From the NCBI GenBank assembly GCA_013336165.1, contig JAAXUF010000005.1:1-64000 (forward strand): a stretch of DNA of 64,000 nucleotides. The letters run 5' to 3'. The notes under the pieces were generated by a model that searched no databases, was not told the origin of the DNA, and saw nothing but the letters and a program-made list of their open reading frames with translations. The DNA comes from Coriobacteriia bacterium. Lineage in GTDB: Bacteria; Actinomycetota; Coriobacteriia; Anaerosomatales; JAAXUF01. Made by a program: the position numbers and the translations under genes. Numbering within the stretch: the stretch's first letter is position 1; each line of letters begins with the position of its first letter. Shown here one piece after another: positions 8,988 through 16,125 of this stretch.

Positions 8988-9026
8988 GCGCTCTCAGCCT
9001 TTCCAACGCGAGACGTTTTGCAGCCG

Positions 9027-9054
9027 AGTATACACAGGTGCGTCAAGTGGCCAA
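9027..9054 (-). promoter_or_regulatory. Putative sigma-70-type promoter of topA
   Basis: On the minus strand TTGGCC (9049-9054) and TATACT (9027-9032) are separated by 16 nt. The expected transcript start is near 9020, giving a leader of about 33 nt before the topA GTG. It lies in the gap after the HD-domain gene, so topA need not depend on the hyp transcript. Confidence 0.45.
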
Positions 9055-9078
9055 CAACGAAGGCCGCAAATCGTGCTG

Positions 9079-9639
9079 CTACGAAGCGAACCCGATCTCG
9101 TCTCCGCGGGCCTTCATGGCGTCCAACGAGAGTGCCAGAAACTCGTCGCGCTCAAGGCCGAGAGCCGCACATCCGGCCATCTGCTCGCGGCTGGCCCCGC
9201 GGGCGAACGTACCCTCTTTCCAGCGCTTGGTGAGGCTTTTCAGCTGCACGCCGGCGAGGTCCTTCTCGGGCCGCACGAGCGCGGCGGCCGTGATGAAGCC
9301 GGTGGTCGGATCCGCGCACCACAGGGCGTGATCCATCGCCGACTCCCTCGGCGCCTTGTCCGCGTGCGCCAGAATCGCATGCAGCATCTCGTAGTCCACA
9401 ACCCCGCCGAGCAGCTCTGCCGAGACGAGTCCGTGACGCGCGGGGTCCTCGGCGGTCTGAGCGTAGTCGAGGTCGTGCAGCAGGCCGGCAAGCGCCCACC
9501 GCTCGATATCGGCCGAGGAGAGGCCGAGGTGCTCGGCCAACGCGGCCATGATGATCTCGGTCGCGACGCTGTGGTTCACGAGGTTTGCCTGCGGGATGCG
9601 CTCGATAACGAGCGCGTAGGCCTCTGCGCGCGAGATCAC
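9079..9639 (-). CDS. HD-domain phosphohydrolase-like protein
   Basis: 186 aa HD-superfamily protein. It shows NHSVATE near residue 24 and the metal-binding GLLHDLDYAQ near 54 (HD pair), followed by H in DPARHGLV and a further His in ILAHADK near 91, the order expected for a one-metal or two-metal HD phosphohydrolase. The substrate is unknown; related small HD proteins hydrolyse nucleotides. The GTG at 9639 overlaps the hypB stop as GTGA, so it is coupled to the hydrogenase-maturation gene. A longer upstream frame exists inside hypB and is rejected. Whether it has a hydrogenase role is inference from coupling only. Confidence 0.8.
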   Translation of the reverse strand: MISRAEAYALVIERIPQANLVNHSVATEIIMAALAEHLGLSSADIERWALAGLLHDLDYAQTAEDPARHGLVSAELLGGVVDYEMLHAILAHADKAPRESAMDHALWCADPTTGFITAAALVRPEKDLAGVQLKSLTKRWKEGTFARGASREQMAGCAALGLERDEFLALSLDAMKARGDEIGFAS

Positions 9640-10298
9640 GCGCGACCCTTGGCCATGTCGATGCGTGCCGCCAGCCACCCGGCCCACTCGGCGATACCCT
9701 CGCCTTTGGTCGCGGCAATGCGGAAGATGGGCGCGTTGGGGTTCAGTGAACGAACGACGCCGGTGAACTCCTCCTCGTCAAAGTCGAACACGGGCATGGT
9801 GTCGACCTTGTTCAGGATGACGGCCTCTGAAACTTGGAAGATGCCAGGGTACTTGTACGGCTTGTCGTGACCTTCGGGAACCGAGAGGATCATGACCTTG
9901 GCGTTCTCGCCGAGGTCGAAGTCGGTCGGGCAGACGAGGTTGCCCACGTTCTCGATGATGATGAGGTCGAGTTCCTCGAGCGGCAGCGCGTCGACCGCCC
10001 GCTTGATCATGTCGCTTTCGAGATGGCAAGCACCGCCGGTGTTGATCTGGACGGCGGGAATGCCGTGCGCCTTGACCTTCTCGGCATCGACCTTGGAGGC
10101 GATGTCGCCTTCGATGACGGCGATGCGGTAGCGGTCGCGAAGCGCGGCGATGGTGGCCAGGATGGTCGAGGTCTTGCCCGCTCCCGGCGAAGCCATCAGG
10201 TCGAGAACGAACACGCCTGCATCAGCGAACCGGGTGCGGTTCTCGGCGGCAAGACGGTCGTTGCGGTCGAGTATCGGTTTGGAGAGGTCGATCTGCAC
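9636..10298 (-). CDS. hypB: Hydrogenase nickel incorporation GTPase HypB
   Basis: 220 aa SIMIBI-class GTPase that loads nickel into [NiFe]-hydrogenase large subunits with HypA. The Walker A is SPGAGKTST near residue 36, the GGACHLE metal-binding motif near 88, ENVGNLVCP (switch region with Cys) near 114, and the guanine-specificity motif NKVD near 161. No N-terminal His-rich nickel-storage stretch is present, so it is the short form. The GTG at 10298 lies two bases after the hypA stop. A longer in-frame extension overlaps hypA and reads as Arg-rich nonsense, so it is rejected. hypC, hypD, hypE and hypF and the hydrogenase itself are not in this window. Confidence 0.95.
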   Translation of the reverse strand: MQIDLSKPILDRNDRLAAENRTRFADAGVFVLDLMASPGAGKTSTILATIAALRDRYRIAVIEGDIASKVDAEKVKAHGIPAVQINTGGACHLESDMIKRAVDALPLEELDLIIIENVGNLVCPTDFDLGENAKVMILSVPEGHDKPYKYPGIFQVSEAVILNKVDTMPVFDFDEEEFTGVVRSLNPNAPIFRIAATKGEGIAEWAGWLAARIDMAKGRA

Positions 10299-10300
10299 GC

Positions 10301-10663
10301 TTACTCCTCGGTAGGATCGTCGTCTTCTGTTTCGATGCTGTCGATTCTGAGTTCGCGTCCCTGGAGGAGCTCGGTGTGATAGTCCCCGCATTCGGGACAT
10401 GCCATCTGGAACCGATCATGCTCGTACTCGGCACCGCACTTCAGGCACCTGGACCGCGCAGGCAGTTTGGTGATCGAGAGCGTCGCTCCTTCGGCCATCG
10501 TGTCGGGCGTGAGCGCCTCGAAAGCGAACTCCAGCGAAACCTCCTGGACCTCGGAAAGCTCGCCGATGGTGATCCGGATGTCGGTTATCTTCGTGGCGCC
10601 GGCATTCTTGGCAGCGTCGAAAGACGCTTGGAGGATACCGTTCATGACCCCGATCTCATGCAC
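10301..10663 (-). CDS. hypA: Hydrogenase maturation nickel metallochaperone HypA
   Basis: 120 aa. The N-terminal MHEIGV supplies the nickel ligands (His2 and backbone). The zinc site is CLKCGAEYE near residue 73 plus CPECG near 89, both CxxC pairs. The C-terminus is acidic. HypA passes nickel to HypB and the hydrogenase large subunit. It starts 5 nt after the tatC stop, linking nickel insertion to the Tat genes in one apparent transcript, a sensible arrangement because periplasmic [NiFe]-hydrogenases leave the cell folded through Tat. Confidence 0.95.
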   Translation of the reverse strand: MHEIGVMNGILQASFDAAKNAGATKITDIRITIGELSEVQEVSLEFAFEALTPDTMAEGATLSITKLPARSRCLKCGAEYEHDRFQMACPECGDYHTELLQGRELRIDSIETEDDDPTEE

Positions 10664-10668
10664 GCGGC

Positions 10669-11508
10669 TTAAGCCGACTCGGCAGCGTCGATCGCCTGCT
10701 GCTTGATCTTGGCCGCCAGAGCGTACTTCGCTATGAGCATGGTGGCTTCATAGAGAATGATCAGTGCGCCGATGAGCGTCCCGATGGTCACGGGGCTCCA
10801 GTCCGGCGTCGCGAGGGACCCGAAAGTGATGAGTCCCAGATACACGAATCTCCAGTTCTTGCGCATGGTGGCGTACTTCACCAGACCGACCGACATCAGG
10901 AAGAACAGCAGCACCGGCAGCTCAAACGTGATGCCGAACGCAACCATCAGCACGAGGACGCCGTTGAGGAACGGCGCTGCGCTGGGCAGTGTTGACAAAG
11001 AAGTTGTCGCCGCGTTGCTCGCTCCCGAGCCAATGTGGAACCACGTGTACAGAAGCTGGGAGACGTCCACACCCCCATTTGCTTGGCCGATAAGCCATGC
11101 GAACGACGGGCCTACCACGAAATAGTGGCAGAACAGGTTCCCACCGACAAAGAGAGCCACGATCGCGACAAACGAAGGGTAGAAGAACTTGCGTTCCTTC
11201 TCCTCCAGCGCCGGGAGGAAGAACGCGAGCACCTGCCACACCCATATCGGGCTCGTCAGTACGATGGCGGCATATGACGCCACCCTGAAACGAAACATAA
11301 ATGCTTCGAATGGGCTCAGGACGACCAGGCTGTGATCCCCGGGCAGATAGGGGTACACCGGCGCGAACAGCCAGCCCAAGATATCGGGCGTGAACGAGTA
11401 GGCGATAACGGAGCCGAACGCGATCGTGACAGCGATGACAAGAAACCTGTGCCGCAACTCGCCGATGTGGCTCAAGAACGGCATTCTCTGGGGTCCGATT
11501 GGGGACAT
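10669..11508 (-). CDS. tatC: Sec-independent protein translocase TatC
   Basis: 279 aa polytopic membrane protein, the twin-arginine signal-peptide receptor. N-terminal MPFLSHIGELRHR is the TatC signature. Six hydrophobic segments follow, with LSPFEAF near residue 65, PALEEKER near 100 and the conserved glutamate of TFELPVLL near 200. It is longer than usual (about 250 aa): an Ala/Ser/Thr-rich insertion of roughly 30 residues lies between TM3 and TM4, in the second extracytoplasmic loop. The loop before TM6 reads ATPDWSP, a variant of the usual TPPD motif. Start at 11508 or the internal ATG eight codons later. Confidence 0.93.
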   Translation of the reverse strand: MSPIGPQRMPFLSHIGELRHRFLVIAVTIAFGSVIAYSFTPDILGWLFAPVYPYLPGDHSLVVLSPFEAFMFRFRVASYAAIVLTSPIWVWQVLAFFLPALEEKERKFFYPSFVAIVALFVGGNLFCHYFVVGPSFAWLIGQANGGVDVSQLLYTWFHIGSGASNAATTSLSTLPSAAPFLNGVLVLMVAFGITFELPVLLFFLMSVGLVKYATMRKNWRFVYLGLITFGSLATPDWSPVTIGTLIGALIILYEATMLIAKYALAAKIKQQAIDAAESA

Positions 11509-11535
11509 TGGCGTTGAGAGCGCAGCCTCGAAAGC

Positions 11536-11961
11536 TTACGCCCCTTCCTCCTCTTCCTTGTGATCGTCAACGGCAAGTGTCGGCGACTCCGCAGGCGACT
11601 CCGCCGCGGTTTCGGTTGACTCGTCCTGTGGGCTGTCTTGGGATTGCGCGGCCTCTTCACCGGAAACCGGGGACTCGGATTCATACAACGACGCCGCAAC
11701 GGTGTCAGACGACGCCTCGGCGGCCGCTTCCGCCTCCAGCCCCTTGGTAACCTCGGCGAGAGTCTTCTTCGATTCTGCCGCAAGGCTCTCGAACTCGGCC
11801 ATCTCGGCGCGCATGATCGCCGTCATATCGGACTGTGCACGCCGAAACATCGCAATGGCCTTGCCGATAGTGCGGCCGATCTCCGGCAGCTTCTCGGGGC
11901 CAATGAGCACGAGCGCGGCGACAATGATGATGAGCCACTTGAAACCACTGATGCCGAACAC
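11536..11961 (-). CDS. tatA: Twin-arginine translocase TatA/TatB-family protein
   Basis: 141 aa. A single N-terminal membrane segment (WLIIIVAALVLIGPEKLPEIGR) with the Gly-Pro-Glu-x-Leu-Pro hinge is followed by an amphipathic helix and a long Glu/Ser/Ala-rich tail ending in an acidic stretch. The GPEKLPEIGRTIGKAI context and the length are TatB-like, while the single copy next to tatC suggests a bifunctional TatA/TatB. Start is GTG at 11961 with AAAGGGTGGGA upstream. It precedes tatC by 27 nt. A separate tatA could lie elsewhere in the genome. Confidence 0.9.
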   Translation of the reverse strand: MFGISGFKWLIIIVAALVLIGPEKLPEIGRTIGKAIAMFRRAQSDMTAIMRAEMAEFESLAAESKKTLAEVTKGLEAEAAAEASSDTVAASLYESESPVSGEEAAQSQDSPQDESTETAAESPAESPTLAVDDHKEEEEGA

Positions 11962-12040
11962 AGTCCCACCCTTTCAAGAGCGCGTCAGCACTGTGCGCTC
12001 GCAATCGCTATGCCATTCGCGAAGAATCTCGCCTATGGGA

Positions 12041-12376
12041 CTAGAACTCGCATGCCTCCGACACGTTCGCGAAGATCGGAAACACCTTGTCCAACCCGGT
12101 TATACGGAAGATCTTGAGGATATTCTCACGCGTGCACACGATGCGTACTGAGCCATCCTTCTCGCGAGCCCTTCGCAGCGCGCTGACAAGAACGCCCAGA
12201 CCCGAACTGTCGATGAAACCGACGCCCTCCAGGTCAACAACCACATTGGTGCAGCCACCCTCGATCGCGGCGATGATTCGCTCTCTGAGCTGAGGGGCAG
12301 TGTACACGTCGATCTCCCCATCAAGTACGAAAGAGCAGATCTCGCCATCCTGCTCGACGTGAATCTCAAGTTCCAT
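12041..12376 (-). CDS. STAS-domain anti-sigma factor antagonist
   Basis: 111 aa single STAS domain. LDGEIDVYTAPQLRE near residue 17 and the phosphorylation loop FIDSSGLGVLV near 57 are typical of SpoIIAA/RsbV-like antagonists; the first Ser of DSSG is the expected kinase target. Such proteins bind an anti-sigma kinase and release a stress or developmental sigma factor. No partner kinase or sigma gene is nearby. The ATG at 12376 starts the STAS fold directly; an upstream in-frame extension runs into the divergent promoter region and is rejected. It lies 79 nt upstream of tatA and could be its first gene. Confidence 0.88.
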   Translation of the reverse strand: MELEIHVEQDGEICSFVLDGEIDVYTAPQLRERIIAAIEGGCTNVVVDLEGVGFIDSSGLGVLVSALRRAREKDGSVRIVCTRENILKIFRITGLDKVFPIFANVSEACEF

Positions 12377-12503
12377 GACACGGCCCTCGGCTTCCCCTAT
12401 GAGTTCTGCGGGCAACGGAAGGAATTGTACCTCGCATTCAACGCTGCTCCAAGAGCGGCCTGGTTGGGTAGAAGGTTGTAGAGAGCACAAAGAGAGGACG
12501 GCC

Positions 12504-12854
12504 ATGGCACTGAGCATCAATCTCGAACAGGGTCCGACCTGCTGGGTGTTAAGGCTTCATGGTGATCTGGACTACGGCGAATGCTCGTCGTTTCGGATGA
12601 ATATCGACAGAATCATCAAGAGCGCACCTCCGGCGACAGTCATAGACCTCTCCGGCCTTGAGTACCTGGACAGTTCTGGCCTAGGCCTGCTGCTGTCGCT
12701 TTCGAGAGAGTACGGCGCCGGCGGCGGCAAGCTGGTGCTCGTGACAAACGCGACCGTCGACAACATCCTCTCGCTCACGCGGCTCAACGGTATCTTCGCG
12801 ACCGCCTCAACGATGAACGAGGCTCTGCAGATCCTAGACCTAGCCGGAGCTTAA
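12504..12854 (+). CDS. STAS-domain anti-sigma factor antagonist (divergent paralogue)
   Basis: 116 aa single STAS domain on the plus strand, divergent from the STAS gene at 12041-12376. It has LHGDLDYGECSSFR near residue 20 and the loop YLDSSGLGLLLSL near 56 with the conserved phosphorylatable Ser. The ATG at 12504 has GAGAGGA upstream. It is clearly homologous to the neighbouring STAS protein but well diverged. A partner-switching role is the family function; the cognate switch kinase is not in the window. Its 3' end converges with the TPR gene at 12869, separated by only 14 nt. Confidence 0.88.
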   Translation: MALSINLEQGPTCWVLRLHGDLDYGECSSFRMNIDRIIKSAPPATVIDLSGLEYLDSSGLGLLLSLSREYGAGGGKLVLVTNATVDNILSLTRLNGIFATASTMNEALQILDLAGA

Positions 12855-12868
12855 GTTGCGGCCCCGTG

Positions 12869-13540
12869 TCAGGGGGTGCCTGAAGTGATCGTACTCGCCT
12901 TGAGCGCGGTGATTCGCCCGTTGGCATAGGACACCCCGCTGCCGGTGGGATCGAGCTTCAGGTACTGCTGATAGGCTGCTATTGCCTTGGCGTTCTGCCC
13001 GAGGTCCTCGGCGAAGATGCCGAGATTCAGCCACGCCGGAGCGAACGATGGCGCGCTCACCGTAATCGCGCTCACGATCGCAACGGCCGCCGTAGTATCC
13101 CCGCTGTAATAGGTCGCTGCTGAACGGTCTGTTTCGACCGAGGGATCACCGGACTTGATCTTGGACGCGGCATCGTAGGCCGCCCTCGCGTTGGCCCACT
13201 GGATGGCCGCAGCCGTGGAGGCGTCGGCTGAAAGGGAACTCTGGCCCGTTGCCGGCGTCGACAGTTCCTGGGCGTAGTCGAAGTAGGTGTTGGCGAGGTT
13301 CACCGCAGCCGTGAAGCTCGTCGGGTTGCTCTCGAACGCCTTCTTCAGCGCCGTCACCTGCGGATCGTACGTGGCTGCCAGCTTCTGTACGGCACTCTGG
13401 GTCGACGCCGGCGTGTTCGACTTGAACAGATCGAACAGCCCAACGATACCGGTCGCCATGAACATACTCACGAACGCCACGATCAGAACGATTATGAGGC
13501 CCTTGGTCCAAGGAGACGTCCTAGCCTTGTTCATCGCCAT
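12869..13540 (-). CDS. Membrane-anchored TPR protein
   Basis: 223 aa. An N-terminal basic stretch and one membrane helix (GLIIVLIVAFVSMFMATGIVGLFDLF) anchor an extracytoplasmic domain. This contains TPR-like helices: AVNLANTYFDYAQEL near residue 80, APAWLNLGIFAEDLGQNAKAIAAYQQYLKLDP near the C-terminus. The Ala/Ser/Thr-rich linkers suggest a secreted scaffold. No specific function can be assigned. The ATG at 13540 follows the stop of the upstream small membrane gene; a start at 13555 would overlap that gene by 10 nt, and another ATG lies two codons in. The two genes probably form one transcript. Confidence 0.7.
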   Translation of the reverse strand: MAMNKARTSPWTKGLIIVLIVAFVSMFMATGIVGLFDLFKSNTPASTQSAVQKLAATYDPQVTALKKAFESNPTSFTAAVNLANTYFDYAQELSTPATGQSSLSADASTAAAIQWANARAAYDAASKIKSGDPSVETDRSAATYYSGDTTAAVAIVSAITVSAPSFAPAWLNLGIFAEDLGQNAKAIAAYQQYLKLDPTGSGVSYANGRITALKASTITSGTP

Positions 13541-13545
13541 GGTCT

Positions 13546-13857
13546 TTAAGCCCATTCACTCGTAATCGAGAACGATCCTGTCGTTGCAGCTGTCGTGGTC
13601 GCCGGACGGGCCGCGATATTCGCTCCGATGATGAGGCCGATGACCATGCCCAGGAGCAGAGAGACGATGGCTATCAGCACGACGACCGGCGTCGTAAACC
13701 TACCCGCACTCGACGGCTCCTTGGCGCCGGACACGGCCGCTGTGGTTCCGCCCGAGCCGCCCTTCTTGCCTGCCCCGCCTCCGGTTGCGGGTCTGACGGC
13801 CGTCTTCACGGCCGGTTTACTGTCGTCATCTTCGAAGAAGAAATCCTGATCGCTCAC
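13546..13857 (-). CDS. Small single-pass membrane protein of unknown function
   Basis: 103 aa. An acidic N-terminus (FFFEDDDS) leads into a Gly/Ala/Thr/Lys-rich disordered stretch, one strong membrane helix (VVVLIAIVSLLLGMVIGLIIGANIAA) near residue 60, and a short Thr-rich tail. I do not recognise a family. The GTG at 13857 has AAGGAC upstream. It sits directly upstream of the membrane-anchored TPR gene, so the two may act together at the membrane. Confidence 0.65.
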   Translation of the reverse strand: MSDQDFFFEDDDSKPAVKTAVRPATGGGAGKKGGSGGTTAAVSGAKEPSSAGRFTTPVVVLIAIVSLLLGMVIGLIIGANIAARPATTTAATTGSFSITSEWA

Positions 13858-13885
13858 GTTGAAAAGTCCTTCCCTAGTGTCACAA

Positions 13886-13905
13886 GGCCGCTTGACCGGG
13901 CGGCC
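13886..13905 (-). terminator. Inverted repeat after the amidohydrolase gene, possible weak terminator
   Basis: GGCCGC and GCGGCC form a perfect 6-bp stem around an 8-nt loop. On the minus strand it lies about 50 nt past the amidohydrolase stop, followed by TTGTG rather than a clean T-tract. It may terminate weakly or act as a leader structure for the small membrane gene at 13857. Confidence 0.3.
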
Positions 13906-13958
13906 GACTATGCAGATTCGAGTGTATCACGCGCTCAGGCCAGCCTCGACGCGTGCTT

Positions 13959-15305
13959 TCAGTTGCGCAGCTTGACGCGCATCTCTTCCGCCCGGCCGAA
14001 GATGCGCTCGTGGTCGAGACGGCTCCAGCCATGGTCCTCGTACTGGAATTCGCCCGCCACCATCGTCGCCATCACGCTTTCCTGGTTCGCAGTGTGCACG
14101 AGCGTGCTGTACGGGTTGTGAGTGGGTATCTGGTGTGACTCGGAAAGATCGACGGCTATGATGTCGGCCTGCTTGCCCGGCTCCAGCGAGCCGACCTTGT
14201 CGGCGATCTGCAGCGCCCGCGCCGCGTCGAGCGTCGCCATCTTGATGAACTGCTTCGCGTTCATGAAGTGCACCTCGCCGAGAACTGCCCGCTGGACCAG
14301 AAGCCCGATCCGCATCTCCTCGAACACGTCCATGGAGTTCGACATCGCAGGCGAGTCGGTACCCAGGCCCAAGCGGATGCCTGCTTTGAGGAACTTCTCC
14401 ACAGGTGCGATGCCCATGCCGAGCTTGGCCTCGCACCGGGGACACGAGGCGATTGAGACGTCGTGAGTCGCGAGTATCCGAATATCGTCGTCGTCGACCT
14501 GCGTGCAGTGGACTGCCATGAGATTCGGAACGTCGAAGAGTCCCCACTGGAGCACGTAACGCACCGGGCTGACGCCCGTCGGGAGCCACAGCGGCGCGTT
14601 AGCGTCGTAGATGTCGCGTACGTCGGTCGCAAGCATCGAGGAGCCGTACTTCACGAACTGGTACTCCTCGGCGCTTCCTGCAAGGTGTATCGACACCGGC
14701 GTGCCGTCCTGTGCGTACTCCGAAACCTTGCGAAAGAGCTCGGGGTGACACGAATACGGAGCATGGGGTGCGATGCCGATCGTCAGACGGTTCTGATCGG
14801 TGGTCGACCTCCACGCCTCGATGTCGCGAGTCGCGTGCTCCATGACCTCGGCGACGCGCGACTTCTCCATCGTGGCGACCTCGCGGTAGATGTTGCCGCG
14901 CAAGCCGGCAGCCTGCGCCGCATGCCCTGAAGCGCCCGTCCCGGTGATGTCGCAGACCGTCGTGATACCGGACTGAAGTGCCTCGAGCGCGCCGAGAAGG
15001 GCCGAGTCGTCCCAGTCTTGGCTCGAGAACAGCCGCTCCTTCTGCAGGAGCTGAAGCTTCCACTCGGAGTACGGGAGATCGTCGACAAGCCCGCGCATCG
15101 CCGTGTACTCCAGGTGCGTGTGCAGGTCGATGAATCCGGGCATGAGCACGGCAAGACCGAAGTCGCGAACTTCTTCCTCGGGGTGACGGGCCAACAGATG
15201 CTCGAAGTCCCCGATCTCTACGATTGAGTCTCCGCGAACGAGGATGGCGCCGTTCTCGATATGGGGGGTAGCAACGGGGAGCACGTAACGCGCGGTGAGC
15301 AGCAT
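13959..15305 (-). CDS. TRZ/ATZ-family amidohydrolase (deaminase); possible aminodeoxyfutalosine deaminase
   Basis: 448 aa metal-dependent hydrolase. Metal ligands are in DLHTHLEYTAMRG near residue 60, HAPYS near 177, IHLAGS near 206, AVHCTQ near 260, and GTDSPAMSNS near 315. The C-terminal GSLEPGKQADIIAVD closes the composite beta sandwich. The family deaminates aminopurine-like or adenosine-like compounds (MTA/SAH, guanine, aminodeoxyfutalosine). The next gene upstream is menG, so a role as MqnX, the aminodeoxyfutalosine deaminase of the futalosine menaquinone route, is plausible, but no other mqn gene is in view. Otherwise an MTA/SAH deaminase. Start is ATG at 15305 with AGAAGGA upstream. 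Confidence 0.85.
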   Translation of the reverse strand: MLLTARYVLPVATPHIENGAILVRGDSIVEIGDFEHLLARHPEEEVRDFGLAVLMPGFIDLHTHLEYTAMRGLVDDLPYSEWKLQLLQKERLFSSQDWDDSALLGALEALQSGITTVCDITGTGASGHAAQAAGLRGNIYREVATMEKSRVAEVMEHATRDIEAWRSTTDQNRLTIGIAPHAPYSCHPELFRKVSEYAQDGTPVSIHLAGSAEEYQFVKYGSSMLATDVRDIYDANAPLWLPTGVSPVRYVLQWGLFDVPNLMAVHCTQVDDDDIRILATHDVSIASCPRCEAKLGMGIAPVEKFLKAGIRLGLGTDSPAMSNSMDVFEEMRIGLLVQRAVLGEVHFMNAKQFIKMATLDAARALQIADKVGSLEPGKQADIIAVDLSESHQIPTHNPYSTLVHTANQESVMATMVAGEFQYEDHGWSRLDHERIFGRAEEMRVKLRN

Positions 15306-15378
15306 GAGTATCCTTCTTGACTAATGAACTTCCAAGGCGATTTTACCGCACAGTGCGCCCCCGAAACGCTTCCGAGCG

Positions 15379-16101
15379 CTATTTGACCGCCGTGTGCAGC
15401 GCGACGATCCCGCCAGTGAGGTTTTCCCACGTGACTGCCGAGAACCCGGCGTCGCGAAGTTCGACTGCCAGCGCCTCTTGGCGTGGAAACTGGCGGATGG
15501 AATCGTTGAGGTAGACAAAGCCCGCCCGGTCACCGGTGAGCAGCCAGCCGATGGTCGGGATCACGTACCGCAGATACACGTGGTACACGGCGCGCCACGG
15601 TGCGAATGTGGGCCGAGAGAACTCGAGGATCACATAACGTCCACCGGGCTTGAGGACGCGGAGGGCCTCAGCGAAGTTGCTCTCGCGGCGGGGAAGATTG
15701 CGCACACCGAACGCTACGGTGAGCACGTCGAAGGTCGCATCGGCGAACGGAAGCTTCTGCGCATCGGCGACCGAGAACACCACAGGGCACGGCAGGTCTC
15801 GGCGAGCCGCCTTCTCCTCGGCCACGGCGAGCATCTCGGGCACGAAATCGGTGGCCACCACCTCGCCGGGACGCCCCTGCTCGGCGAGGGCGAAGGCGAC
15901 GTCCCCCGTGCCGGAGCACAGGTCAAGGACACGCGAAGTCGGCGTGAGCGCGGCTGCGCACACGAGCCGACGGCGCCACAGACGATCGATACCGAAACTC
16001 GCCATGATGTTGAACGCGTCATACCGGCCGGCTATGTTGGAGAAGATCGCGCTCACGCGCTCGGTTGTCGGGCGTCCGGGGACCGGGGTGTTATCGGGCA
16101 T
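15379..16101 (-). CDS. menG: Demethylmenaquinone methyltransferase
   Basis: 240 aa class I SAM methyltransferase of the UbiE/MenG/COQ5 family, which C-methylates demethylmenaquinone in the last step of menaquinone synthesis. Signatures: IAGRYDAFNIMASFGIDRLWRR near residue 23, the SAM-binding LDLCSGTGDVAF near 59, the UbiE motif FGVRNLPR near 130, and the C-terminal LTGGIVALHTAVK. The ATG at 16101 has AAAGGACC upstream. It indicates a quinone-dependent respiratory chain and lies next to a deaminase that could belong to the same pathway. Confidence 0.93.
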   Translation of the reverse strand: MPDNTPVPGRPTTERVSAIFSNIAGRYDAFNIMASFGIDRLWRRRLVCAAALTPTSRVLDLCSGTGDVAFALAEQGRPGEVVATDFVPEMLAVAEEKAARRDLPCPVVFSVADAQKLPFADATFDVLTVAFGVRNLPRRESNFAEALRVLKPGGRYVILEFSRPTFAPWRAVYHVYLRYVIPTIGWLLTGDRAGFVYLNDSIRQFPRQEALAVELRDAGFSAVTWENLTGGIVALHTAVK

Positions 16102-16125
16102 GAAGGTCCTTTGTGGCTCGGTGGC

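Noticed and set aside
9027-9047. TTGACG close to TATACT upstream of topA as one promoter
   Set aside because: The spacing is only 8 nt. TTGGCC, 16 nt from the same -10 box, is the better match.
12858-12876. CCCC/GGGG hairpin between the convergent STAS and TPR genes as terminator
   Set aside because: Only a four-base stem with no T-tract on either side, partly inside the TPR gene end.
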